This document shows positions 1 to 8,558 of a stretch of DNA of 59,900 nucleotides, one piece after another. Within the stretch, counting starts at the first letter, position 1. Every line of letters starts with the position of its first letter. The stretch spans positions 1 to 59,900 of the forward strand of contig JAETNQ010000020.1 of NCBI GenBank assembly GCA_021772075.1. Direction: 5' to 3'. The notes under the pieces were generated by a model. It did not search any database, was not told the DNA's origin, and saw only the letters and a program-made list of their open reading frames with translations. The position numbers were made by a program, and so were the translations under genes. This DNA is from Lachnospiraceae bacterium. Lineage in GTDB: Bacteria; Bacillota; Clostridia; Lachnospirales; Lachnospiraceae.

Positions 1-349
1 GATAACTATAAATTATCTATATACAGCAACTCCTCTTTTAAAATCATCTTTACCTTTTATTATTATATAAAATAATACTATTTTTTACAATACTATTATT
101 TTTAAAATGCTAATTTTATTTAAAAAACCACCTATTTTTACCCTTCCACCCACTATTTCTTCCCCCTCCCCACAAAAACGCAATTTATATGCTATAACAT
201 TTCCATAGCGTTACATCCCAAGGAAGAATCCGTCCAGACAAAAAATGTCTTTTTCTGTCTTTTTTCTTCCTTTGTATTGGAATTTTTTTCCAATCCATTA
301 TGCTAATAAAAGAAACAGCATTATTATTTTTACAAAGGAGGAATTAACC
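1..349. other. AT-rich gene-free leader
   Basis: No credible coding region lies here. The first 130 bases are very AT-rich and hold a 9-bp direct repeat (AATACTATT at 74-82 and 89-97). A perfect inverted repeat lies at 276-294, with 7-bp arms ATTGGAA/TTCCAAT around five Ts, just before the Spo0A-C-like gene. The ribosome site AAAGGAGGA lies at 334-342. The end of any gene to the left is not visible. Confidence 0.6.
277..304 (+). promoter_or_regulatory. possible promoter with overlapping palindrome
   Basis: A TTGGAA hexamer (277-282) and TATGCT (299-304) are 16 bases apart, about 45 bases before the ATG at 350. The -35-like hexamer lies inside a perfect 7-bp inverted repeat (276-294), which could be an operator. 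Both hexamers are only partial sigmaA matches, so this is a weak call. Confidence 0.3.
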
Positions 350-688
350 ATGGAAAAAACTATTGTTTCTGAACTATTAATCCGCATCGGGGTTAACCCT
401 TCCTATAGGGGATATCCTTATCTGACCCACATCATCTTTCAGGCATCGTCAGATGAAGACAGCCCGTTCCTTACCAGCAAAGCGCTTTATCAGGATACGG
501 CTGAATATTTCCACGTATCTCCGGATTCTGTCCAACATAGCATCCGAACGCTCCTCGATGCCTATTGGGAACAGGGCAACGGCAGCCACTTCTGCGCCGT
601 TACCGGATATCCCAACGCAGGGCCGCTGCCTCCCAAAGAATTTATCGCGGTTCTTGCCGATTATCTGCGAAGAAACAAATTGCGTTAA
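350..688 (+). CDS. stand-alone Spo0A C-terminal-like DNA-binding protein
   Basis: A 112-residue protein resembling the effector domain of the sporulation regulator Spo0A without a receiver domain. The visible match runs along its whole length: an IGV...GYPYL segment near residues 10-22, an ALY.D.A..F.VS...V...IR helix-turn-helix-like core near residues 42-65, then an EFIA.LADYLR segment near the end. The ATG at 350 was chosen because AAAGGAGGA sits 7 bases upstream; an in-frame ATG at 245 has no such site. The gene stands alone on the + strand, ends in the terminator at 687-715, and faces the end of the convergent glycan operon. Without a receiver it cannot be controlled by a classic phosphorelay. 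A role in regulating the locus is possible but is only inferred from position. Confidence 0.75.
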   Translation: MEKTIVSELLIRIGVNPSYRGYPYLTHIIFQASSDEDSPFLTSKALYQDTAEYFHVSPDSVQHSIRTLLDAYWEQGNGSHFCAVTGYPNAGPLPPKEFIAVLADYLRRNKLR

Positions 689-715
689 AAAAGTTGGCCC
701 GCAGCCAACTTTTTT
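687..715. terminator. bidirectional intrinsic terminator
   Basis: A perfect 12-bp inverted repeat, AAAAAAGTTGGC / GCCAACTTTTTT (687-698 and 704-715), around a 5-base loop. A T tract follows the stem on either strand, so it can stop the Spo0A-C-like gene (its TAA, 686-688, overlaps the left arm) and the minus-strand operon ending at 753. Confidence 0.9.
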
Positions 716-752
716 AACCCTTCCTGATGCGCCGGCTGCTTTCCCTGCAGCC

Positions 753-1907
753 TTAACATGTTTCTTTTTTACCAATTTTCCTCATAATCTTCTTTGCCGA
801 TACTTCCCACTGGAACATGCCGATCCTCTTTTTGATCTCCCCTACCGTTACATCCTTTATCTCCTGACGGATGCCCATCCGCATTTTTTCTTTTAATTCC
901 TTCTTATCCCCCAACCGGAAATAAGAGGCTGCTCCTCCAAGAACCTCCTTCAACGATGCCGCATCGGAAGAAATCACCATCGTACCTACCGCCATCGCCT
1001 CCAAAGGCGGCATGCCGAACCCTTCGTAAATAGAAGGAAAAATAAAGCAATCCGCCATATGGTACACATAAGGCAGGTCCGCATCTTCAATAAATCCGGT
1101 TACGATAATCTTCCTCCTGTACACCTCTTCGATCCGATTCAGGAATTCGTCCATCTTCCATCCCTTCCGTCCTGCCAGAACAAGGGGAATGTCCAATGCC
1201 TCTTCTTCCTGGAGCTCTACATAGGCTTTTACCAGAAAAGGAAGATTTTTTCGGGGTTCCAGTGTAGCGAGGCAAAGAAGGTACTGCTCGGGCAAATGAT
1301 ATTTATGCCGGATCTCCAGACGTTTTTCCGTTTCTTCTTTCGACAGCGGAATTTTCTGATCCCTGACATAATCCATAAACACATCGGAAATCCCACAGTA
1401 AGCAAGAATCAGCCTGTCCTTGCGGTAATGGAATTTTTTTATAATACGATTTTCCGTAAACCTCGATATTGTAATGATTTTCTCGCTGACCCACAGCGCA
1501 TTCCGAATCGCCAGCTTAAAATACCATTCCATATGCTTTTTCATCGTCTCCGGGCAATCCCAGCATGTCAAATCGTGAATCGCATTATAAATCCCTTTGC
1601 GCCGGAACAGCAAAGGACTCTGAAATGCCAGAAACAGGAAGACATCCGCCTTTACGCCATAAAGGTGAAAAGGCAGCAGCAGCTGTGCAAACAATAGTTT
1701 GTTTTTCCCCTGCCATACCTTAAACGTTACATTTTCCAGTTCCCTATACCGTTCGAATTCCGGATGAATCTTCCGTTTGAATAATAAAATATACGTATGT
1801 TCCCTTTGCTTATCCAACTCTATCAATTCTTTGGCTATGTTCATGGCATATCTCTCGATCCCCGAAAAGTTATCGGCCAGAGAAGTCAAATCAATCGCTA
1901 TCCTCAT
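753..1907 (-). CDS. GT4-family glycosyltransferase
   Basis: A 384-residue cytoplasmic glycosyltransferase of the GT-B fold, probably adding one sugar from a nucleotide donor to a lipid-linked glycan. The N-terminal acceptor half starts MRIAIDLTSL with a GIERY motif. The C-terminal donor half shows EPRKN near residue 217 and the E-x7-E donor motif in YEGFGMPPLEAM near residues 294-305. It resembles the enzyme at 36990. The start at 1907 overlaps the stop of the upstream polymerase gene as ATGA, so the two are translationally coupled; a longer reading frame to 1979 lies wholly inside that gene. This is the last gene of the 12.7-0.75 kb operon, followed by the terminator at 687-715. Sugar specificity cannot be read. 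Confidence 0.88.
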   Translation of the reverse strand: MRIAIDLTSLADNFSGIERYAMNIAKELIELDKQREHTYILLFKRKIHPEFERYRELENVTFKVWQGKNKLLFAQLLLPFHLYGVKADVFLFLAFQSPLLFRRKGIYNAIHDLTCWDCPETMKKHMEWYFKLAIRNALWVSEKIITISRFTENRIIKKFHYRKDRLILAYCGISDVFMDYVRDQKIPLSKEETEKRLEIRHKYHLPEQYLLCLATLEPRKNLPFLVKAYVELQEEEALDIPLVLAGRKGWKMDEFLNRIEEVYRRKIIVTGFIEDADLPYVYHMADCFIFPSIYEGFGMPPLEAMAVGTMVISSDAASLKEVLGGAASYFRLGDKKELKEKMRMGIRQEIKDVTVGEIKKRIGMFQWEVSAKKIMRKIGKKETC

Positions 1908-3919
1908 CGTTGTCCCCATTCCTTTCGTAAGTCTTCCTGCCGCCGGCTTCTCTTTCTCCGCCATCCCGGCAGGCTCCACAGCAATACTGCCGCCGCCATC
2001 GCCATAATCCCGTAAAACACGCCGTCGCGGAAATGCTCCATGGTCACTAGGCTTCCGTTTTTCTCCACCAAATATTCCTTTTCCCCGCTTATATGCTCGA
2101 TCCTGTCATTTCCCGCGCTTTTTTCGATCCTCTCCCGGTAAATGGAACCGGCATCCACCTTATATACCGGTTCCCCTGACTGTCCTACGATCTGTACGAC
2201 CTGATTCATCAGCCGTGCATATTCTTCCTCATCGATCCTGCAATACAGCTCCAGCAGCCGGATGCGGAACCTGTCGTATATTTTACTGCTTTGCACGGAT
2301 ACCGGAATGGAATATTCCATGGCCGCCGCCACCTCTTCTGCCGATAACTTCTCCTCCAGACCGGCTTTCCTGATCATTTCTTCCATAGCCTCCGGTTTCT
2401 CTATCATGGATCTGCAACGGTTCATCCATTCTTTCAGCTCTTCCTTTGTAACTTGTTCCTTGCCAGCCCCCGCCTTTATAGGGATGCCTGCAGACTGCCC
2501 CATCGAAATATCTGTTTCAGGCAACTTGCCCATGCCTCCCACTCCCACCTCCACGCTCCATGCGTCCACATAAAGCAAAGAATCCAGCGGTACCTTCACA
2601 AATTCTTTTGCCGGCACAAATACCAGATAAAGGACAGCGGCCGCGATACCTGTTCCTATACAAACAATCCATCGCGAAATTCCAAACTTTGTCTCCGTTT
2701 CCCAGCCGCCTCCCTCTCCAGCACAACGCTTCGCCTTACATCCATATCTGCCCGCCGCATTTTCTGCCCCAAATAACACTTCCCCCAAAAAAAGCAACGA
2801 TAAATTCATAAACGCATTGGAAATAAACTGCTCCATAATTCCATACAACAAAAACGCAAAAACAATGCTCAGTTCCTGCAGATGCTCCCCCTTTTCTGCG
2901 GCTTCCGCATCTCTCATACTATCCGTATCCCCATCCGCACCGCTCTGTCCCGTCTTATTCCCTGTCCCCCTAAATCCGCTGTATCTGGCGATCAGCACCG
3001 CATATCCTACGCAGAACAGCGCAAATACCACAATTCCGAAAGTCATAAAGATATAAACATAGCCGTTGTCCATAATCACCCAAAAATTGGGTACGTCTTT
3101 CATTCTCGTTCCAAATATCGTAATCGGCTGATTTTGCAAGAAATAAGAAGAAAAAGTCAGCCTCCCCTGCATCATGGCATCCACTTTCTGTACCAAAGGA
3201 ATATTAAGCAGGAACGGCCCTCCAAAAGAAAATATCAGGCAGAGGGGGAGCGGCAGCTGGAACAAAAACCGTTCTGCCAGGCTCAACTTCCCCCTTTTTA
3301 CCGCATATAAAAATAAGAATAAAAAAAACGTAACCACGATTACCCCGGTATAACTGAGCGAAAACAGGAACACGGCCAGATTCCCGGCCATCAGTACCGC
3401 CATCCGCTTTATATCATAACGCTTTCCCCATGTATAACATAAAAATACCGTCAGCATGAAATAGGACACATGGAACACATTCCCCGTGCTGTACCCCATC
3501 CCCCAGCGGATCAGTTCCACCCCGCCTTTCCTGTGTACATCCAAAGGATTATGGATTACGCCCCATTTCGCCATAACCACCGTCCATACGAAAGAACATC
3601 CATAAATAACAAGCCCCATGCGAAACAGCTTTTTAATATCCATATCTTTCAAGCCGATGAGGGCAAGAACCGTCAGGACAATCCCCAGCCGTCCGGAATT
3701 CCTATAGGAAACAAAGGCTATGATGCATAAAACCGCCATAGCCCCTATCTGCTTCGTACTATATTTTGTAAGAACCAGCTTTACCCCAAGACAAAGACAG
3801 GCTGCCGCACTCAGCAAATAATATAAGCGGACGCCGCTGTCCAGGCCGATTCCCTTTGCCAGAACCATAAGCCCGAAAAAAAGATAATAGGATAATTCCT
3901 TCGCTTTATTTTTTGTCAT
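1904..3919 (-). CDS. Wzy-like O-antigen polymerase with Wzz-like C-terminal tail
   Basis: A 671-residue membrane protein. Residues 1-385 form a polytopic domain like the polymerases at 27326 and 39594, including the shared segment RWGMGYSTGNVFH near residues 138-150 (the others have RWGMGQPHPNVLH and GLGHPNALH). A membrane segment at about 415-435 is followed by an extracytoplasmic stretch of about 195 residues, then a final membrane span at 633-651 and a basic cytoplasmic end. In the tail, residues 500-590 read like a polysaccharide co-polymerase (Wzz/YveK) domain: a helix with GLEEKLSAEEV, a strand region, then DEEEYARLMNQVVQIV. Ordinary polymerases lack this part. A GGGG stretch about 8 bases before the ATG could serve as ribosome site. 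It sits 17 bases after ugd and is coupled to the GT4 gene after it. The polymerase call is good; the Wzz-like reading is inference. Confidence 0.75.
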   Translation of the reverse strand: MTKNKAKELSYYLFFGLMVLAKGIGLDSGVRLYYLLSAAACLCLGVKLVLTKYSTKQIGAMAVLCIIAFVSYRNSGRLGIVLTVLALIGLKDMDIKKLFRMGLVIYGCSFVWTVVMAKWGVIHNPLDVHRKGGVELIRWGMGYSTGNVFHVSYFMLTVFLCYTWGKRYDIKRMAVLMAGNLAVFLFSLSYTGVIVVTFFLFLFLYAVKRGKLSLAERFLFQLPLPLCLIFSFGGPFLLNIPLVQKVDAMMQGRLTFSSYFLQNQPITIFGTRMKDVPNFWVIMDNGYVYIFMTFGIVVFALFCVGYAVLIARYSGFRGTGNKTGQSGADGDTDSMRDAEAAEKGEHLQELSIVFAFLLYGIMEQFISNAFMNLSLLFLGEVLFGAENAAGRYGCKAKRCAGEGGGWETETKFGISRWIVCIGTGIAAAVLYLVFVPAKEFVKVPLDSLLYVDAWSVEVGVGGMGKLPETDISMGQSAGIPIKAGAGKEQVTKEELKEWMNRCRSMIEKPEAMEEMIRKAGLEEKLSAEEVAAAMEYSIPVSVQSSKIYDRFRIRLLELYCRIDEEEYARLMNQVVQIVGQSGEPVYKVDAGSIYRERIEKSAGNDRIEHISGEKEYLVEKNGSLVTMEHFRDGVFYGIMAMAAAVLLWSLPGWRRKRSRRQEDLRKEWGQR

Positions 3920-3936
3920 TTCATAACCCCATAAGG

Positions 3937-5247
3937 CTATCTGCCGATGCTGTAATATTCCACGCCCTTCTCTTCCATCTCTTTGACATCATATATATTT
4001 CTTCCATCATATACCAGCGGAGGCTGCATCAATTCTTTATAGCTTTCCGCCGGAACCTCTTTGATTTCCGGCCACTCCGTAAAAATAAAGCAGATATTCG
4101 CCCCCTGCAATGCATCTTCCGGTTTTTCCACATAAGAAATTTTCCCTCTTTTCAATAACCCTTCCGGATATTTTCTCTTAAAATTATCCATTGCCACAGG
4201 GTCATAAGCATAAACTTCCGCTCCGCTTTCCAGCAGAAGCTCCACGTTATCAAGGGAAGGCGCCTCCCGCAAATCATCCGTTCCCGGTTTAAACGCAAGC
4301 CCTAAAACCGCGACTTTCAGTCCCTGGAACGTAATCATCCTGTCGCTGGCTTTTTGGAACAGCTTCGTTTTCTGTCTGGCATTGACGGATACCGCCGCTT
4401 CCACCGTCTCCAAATGATACCCTGCCTTTTCCGCAAGAAACTTCAAAGCTTTCGTATCCTTTGGAAAACAGCTTCCTCCATAGCCGATGCCTGCCTTCAG
4501 AAAATTAGCTCCTATTCTGGCATCATAGCTCATCCCCCTTGCCACATCTTCAATATCTGCGCCCACCAGCTCGCAGAGGTTAGCAATATCGTTCATATAA
4601 GAAATTTTCAGGGCAAGGAAATCATTGCTTGCATACTTGATCATTTCCGCACTCCGGCGGCTGACTGATACAATGGGGAGCTTGAAAGGCTCATATATCT
4701 TCATCAGCATTTCCTCTGCGGTTCTGCTTTCCGTGCCGATAATGATCCTGGCCGCATGCAAGGTATCCCGCACCGCTGAGCCTTGGGCAAGGAATTCCGG
4801 GTTGGAAGCCACCTCCACCTTTACATCGTTCACAAGAAAATCTTTGATAAACTGCTCCACTTTATCATTTGTCCCTACGGGAACCGTGGACTTCACCACG
4901 ACCAGGCAGTCCTTTTCCAAGGATTCTGCAATCTGCCGGGACACAGTCGCAATATAGCTTAAATTAGCGGAACCGTCAGGCTGCTCGGGCGTTCCTACGC
5001 CGATAAAGATAGCGTCTGCATTCCTATACGCGTTTTTATAATCCACCGTATAGTGAAGTCTTCCAGCCTCATTATTTTTCTTCATCAGTTCCTCCAGCCC
5101 CTCCTCATAAATCGGGGACACGCCGGACTCCATTAATTTCACTTTCTTTTCGTCCACATCCACACAGGTGACATTATGCCCTGCTTCTGCAAAACAGACT
5201 CCTGCCACCAAACCTACATACCCGGTTCCTGCTACTACTAACTTCAT
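3937..5247 (-). CDS. ugd: UDP-glucose 6-dehydrogenase
   Basis: A 436-residue cytoplasmic enzyme that oxidises UDP-glucose to UDP-glucuronate with two NAD+. The N-terminal Rossmann motif is GTGYVG (residues 7-12). The catalytic cysteine is Cys260 in GGSCFPKD, with NPEFLAQGSAV near 149-159 and a C-terminal GLAFKPGTDD segment of the UDP-binding domain. The length is normal for the family. The ribosome site GGAGG lies 6 bases before the ATG. It supplies the uronic acid donor for the locus and is the only nucleotide-sugar synthesis gene in the window. A UDP-ManNAc dehydrogenase was considered, but the sequence fits the Ugd/TuaD type better. Confidence 0.95.
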   Translation of the reverse strand: MKLVVAGTGYVGLVAGVCFAEAGHNVTCVDVDEKKVKLMESGVSPIYEEGLEELMKKNNEAGRLHYTVDYKNAYRNADAIFIGVGTPEQPDGSANLSYIATVSRQIAESLEKDCLVVVKSTVPVGTNDKVEQFIKDFLVNDVKVEVASNPEFLAQGSAVRDTLHAARIIIGTESRTAEEMLMKIYEPFKLPIVSVSRRSAEMIKYASNDFLALKISYMNDIANLCELVGADIEDVARGMSYDARIGANFLKAGIGYGGSCFPKDTKALKFLAEKAGYHLETVEAAVSVNARQKTKLFQKASDRMITFQGLKVAVLGLAFKPGTDDLREAPSLDNVELLLESGAEVYAYDPVAMDNFKRKYPEGLLKRGKISYVEKPEDALQGANICFIFTEWPEIKEVPAESYKELMQPPLVYDGRNIYDVKEMEEKGVEYYSIGR

Positions 5248-5277
5248 GATTTTCCTCCATTTCTTCTATTTCTTTTG

Positions 5278-7581
5278 TCAAAAACATCCTTTTTCAGCCC
5301 GCAGTTTCCTTCTATCGCAAATAATCCAATAAACCGCCGCTGCAGCACTCGCCAATGAAACAAGCTCCGCCGCCCTCCAATGCCATGGTTCTGCAAATTT
5401 TACTCTTACGCTCCCGGAATACCCTCCCGGCAGATGCAGAACCGCCCTATGGGATTTGCCGTCGCTGAGTTGGAATTCTTCTCCTGTCTGCATATCCCTG
5501 GCACGGTACCCCTCATAACGGATCACCGGGAGTTCCAGCGTCTGTTCCTCCGCAGATGCATTGGACGCTGTCACCCTGACCTCATTTCCTCCCCTTTCCC
5601 ATTCGGATACCGTAATGCCTTCGCCTACATCCGTTATTTCATTGACACAGTCTTCCATTTCATAACCTTCATACAAATATTCCCCGCCTGACACTCCAAA
5701 AGAAGGCAGCGCTCCTCCGTCATAGATCCGGCTTATTTTTATATCATTCATAACCTGGCTCATAAAATCCATACTGTTCATCAGCAGCACCGTGCATACG
5801 ATGATCGAAAATGTCTTTTTCCACCGTTTTTCTATATTGGTTCCCGATAAAACCATAACAAATATCCAGGCGCACAGCAAAGCCACAATGCTAAGAAAAC
5901 GCCATGGATACTGAAGTCTGGCAATTAAGATCTGCAATATTTCCAGTTTTTTCCCAAGCCATCCAAACGGAAAATCTTTTGTACATATCCACATAAAAAA
6001 TGCCATTAGGAAAAGGCCCATTACCCATTCCTTTTTCTTCTTAATCTCATTCCAGCGGCACAAGCTTAAATATATTGCCGCCATCAAAATGATAAAAAAA
6101 GCAATCCCCAAAGTAAGCGGCATCTCTCCTGCCATTCCTTCTGCAACTGCCAGGCTTTCCCCGTTTACATTATAACGGGTGGTAAAAAACTGCGCCCAGA
6201 ATATTCCCCTTTCCTCCTGGCGGTAAACGTTAAATTCACCCAGTCTGCCGGCAGCAAAATCCAGCTGCATATATTCCAGCAATGGAAGCCAATACCATGC
6301 CCCGCCGGCTACAATCCCTAAAAACGCCTTTAACAGCGCGAAAAACCTTTCTTTCACAAATATCTTTTTTATCCGGAAAACGCAGATCAATACCGTCAGC
6401 ATTCCAATCATCTCACAGCTGATCAAATGGGAAAACAGGATTCCCAAATAACCGGCAGACAGCAAAATCCAAACTTTATCTTTTTTTATTTTCTGTAGAT
6501 CCTGCGTAAAAATATGCCATAACCCCCAGAAAACCAGCGGAAAAAACGTCATGGCAACCAGTTCCCCCAGCGCCGCCCGCACATATATATTCGTCAAACG
6601 GTATAAATTCAAAGTATAAATTGCCGCTCCCGCTAACCCGGCTCTTCTGTTCCCGCCCATTTGGGAGAAACAAAAATAGGATAGCCACGCAGTCGCCAGA
6701 TTCACAAATAGAATAAACACTTTATAGCTGTCTTGGACCGATATGCCGACGAGCCTTAATAAGGCAGGAAAATACAGCCAAAAATCGCCATAAAATATAG
6801 AGACCGGATAACCGTGCCCGTTGAGCCACTGGGGCTGTATCCTCACCGGAAAGTCCTTTGCTGACGCCAGCCCCTCTTTGATTCCCTCTATCCGGTTTAA
6901 GTGGAATATCAAATCCTGTTGTTTGAACAATCCGTCCATCATAAGCGGTATCGACGCTATAAAAGCAATCGTAGCAATTCCTGCTATTGTTTCCCGCGTT
7001 TCGGGCAGGATTATTATTTCCTTTCTCTTGTTGAACAGATATAGAACAAGATCAGTCAGCGCCATGCCTAACAATAAACGGAAAATACCCAGCCGGTAGG
7101 ACAGGAAAGTCCTGCTTATGGTAACTTCTGAAAAAAGCAGGTAGTCCCCTCCCACACACTCGCTGTTCAAGCGTCCTATAATACAAAACGGCTCTTCGCC
7201 CCCATCCGCCATGATATTCACTTTTTTCCGGTTTTCCAAGCCGTCCAGCAGGATATTCCCGCTCAAGTCATACTCATTTCTTCCATGTTCATAATACATT
7301 TCCAGATGGGATATTCCTTTTGACCAATACTTCACATCCACCAGGTAACTTCCATCGGGGATCTCGATGCCTGAGATCCCGATACGGATGTCTTTAAAAT
7401 TATTTACACTGGCATCCACATAAAATTCTTCCTCTGCTTCCCCTGCCAGACATTGGAAATCATCCTGTCCATAGTGGAATACCAGCCTATTCTTCTGAAA
7501 ATGGTTCACTGACCATAGGATTGCCGCAGACAATACCGCCATTTCTGCAAGCAATAAAACCCCCCATCTCTTCTTCGTCAT
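5278..7581 (-). CDS. PTPS_related-type polytopic membrane protein, probable GT-C glycosyltransferase
   Basis: A 767-residue membrane protein homologous to the gene at 12852. After one N-terminal span comes an extracytoplasmic beta-rich region (about residues 30-160), then about ten membrane segments, and a soluble C-terminal beta-rich region near residues 625-735, then a last span. Shared with its paralogue are HGYPVSIFYGDFWLYFPA and RAALGELVAMTFFPLVFWGLW. These match the membrane family known as PTPS_related (YfhO-like), thought to hold GT-C enzymes that transfer sugars from polyprenyl phosphate outside the cell. It lies 11 bases after the GtrB-like gene that would make such a donor. The donor and acceptor are unknown. 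Confidence 0.72.
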   Translation of the reverse strand: MTKKRWGVLLLAEMAVLSAAILWSVNHFQKNRLVFHYGQDDFQCLAGEAEEEFYVDASVNNFKDIRIGISGIEIPDGSYLVDVKYWSKGISHLEMYYEHGRNEYDLSGNILLDGLENRKKVNIMADGGEEPFCIIGRLNSECVGGDYLLFSEVTISRTFLSYRLGIFRLLLGMALTDLVLYLFNKRKEIIILPETRETIAGIATIAFIASIPLMMDGLFKQQDLIFHLNRIEGIKEGLASAKDFPVRIQPQWLNGHGYPVSIFYGDFWLYFPALLRLVGISVQDSYKVFILFVNLATAWLSYFCFSQMGGNRRAGLAGAAIYTLNLYRLTNIYVRAALGELVAMTFFPLVFWGLWHIFTQDLQKIKKDKVWILLSAGYLGILFSHLISCEMIGMLTVLICVFRIKKIFVKERFFALLKAFLGIVAGGAWYWLPLLEYMQLDFAAGRLGEFNVYRQEERGIFWAQFFTTRYNVNGESLAVAEGMAGEMPLTLGIAFFIILMAAIYLSLCRWNEIKKKKEWVMGLFLMAFFMWICTKDFPFGWLGKKLEILQILIARLQYPWRFLSIVALLCAWIFVMVLSGTNIEKRWKKTFSIIVCTVLLMNSMDFMSQVMNDIKISRIYDGGALPSFGVSGGEYLYEGYEMEDCVNEITDVGEGITVSEWERGGNEVRVTASNASAEEQTLELPVIRYEGYRARDMQTGEEFQLSDGKSHRAVLHLPGGYSGSVRVKFAEPWHWRAAELVSLASAAAAVYWIICDRRKLRAEKGCF

Positions 7582-7592
7582 CCGCCTGTCTC

Positions 7593-8558
7593 CTATTTCT
7601 CTTTTTCTGCATTAATCAGGAATTGTTCCACCAGGAACCTCGGGCGTTCCTTTGTCTCCAAGTAAATCTTGCCGACATATTCCCCTACGATCCCGAGCGA
7701 CAATAAAATCAAGCCTCCAATCGCCCAAACGGATACCATAAGGGTCGTCCATCCTACAATCGTCGCCCCCATAAAATGTCTGATGAAACTATAAATCAGC
7801 ATAATAATGCTCACAAAAAATATGCAAAATCCCAAAATCGTAATTAACCGGACAGGCTTTATACTCAGCGAAGTAATTCCCTCCACCGCAAAGGAAAGCA
7901 TTTTCTTTAACGGATATTTACTTTCCCCGGCAAACCGCTCTCCCCTTTCATAATAAACAAAATCCGATGAATAACCTATTAAAGGAATAATCCCCCGCAA
8001 AAACAGATTCACTTCCTTAAATTCCGCCAGCCCTTCGATCGCTCGTTTGCTCATCAGCCGGTAATCGGCATGGTTGAATACCGTATCCGCGCCTAAAAAT
8101 TTCATAGCTTTATAAAACGCCTCCGCAGAAGCTCTCTTAAAAACAGTATCTTTTGCCCGGCTGCTCCGTACGCCGTAAACAATGTCAATACCGTTCCGAT
8201 ACTTTTCTATCATATCATCCATAGCATCAATATCATCCTGCAAGTCGGCATCCATGGAAATCACCATATCCGCATATTCCTTTACCGTCATCAACCCTGC
8301 CAGAAGCGCATTCTGGTGTCCTCTGTTGCGGGTCAGGTTGATCCCTCCGTATAAACGGTCTCCTTCATGCAGCTTCTGGATCAGCTCCCATGTGCGGTCC
8401 CTGGAGCCGTCATTTACAAAAACGACCTTGCTTTCTGCGCCGATTTTTTCCGTTTCCATCAAACAGCGCATCTTCTTTCTCAAGCGCTCCGCCGTTTCCA
8501 ATAGCACATCCTCTTCGTTATAGCAGGGAATTACAACATATAAAATATTACCTTCCAA
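7593..8558 (-). CDS. GtrB-like polyprenyl-phosphate glycosyltransferase (GT2)
   Basis: A 321-residue membrane-anchored GT2 enzyme expected to move a sugar from UDP-sugar to undecaprenyl phosphate on the cytoplasmic face, making the donor used by GT-C enzymes. It has VVIPCYNEE near the N-terminus, FVNDGSRD near 47-54, the metal-binding DAD at about 103-105, and two C-terminal membrane spans (about 240-262 and 272-296), the standard GtrB/YkcC plan. The start chosen is TTG at 8558, because AAGGAGG sits 8 bases upstream and no in-frame ATG is present nearby. It overlaps the end of the upstream GT-C gene by 11 bases. The adjacent lectin-tailed GT-C proteins are its likely partners. Confidence 0.9.
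   Translation of the reverse strand: MEGNILYVVIPCYNEEDVLLETAERLRKKMRCLMETEKIGAESKVVFVNDGSRDRTWELIQKLHEGDRLYGGINLTRNRGHQNALLAGLMTVKEYADMVISMDADLQDDIDAMDDMIEKYRNGIDIVYGVRSSRAKDTVFKRASAEAFYKAMKFLGADTVFNHADYRLMSKRAIEGLAEFKEVNLFLRGIIPLIGYSSDFVYYERGERFAGESKYPLKKMLSFAVEGITSLSIKPVRLITILGFCIFFVSIIMLIYSFIRHFMGATIVGWTTLMVSVWAIGGLILLSLGIVGEYVGKIYLETKERPRFLVEQFLINAEKEK

Noticed and set aside
453-896. Second + strand frame overlapping the Spo0A-C-like gene
   Set aside because: No ribosome site, no recognisable domain, and it runs through the terminator into the opposite strand of the GT4 gene.
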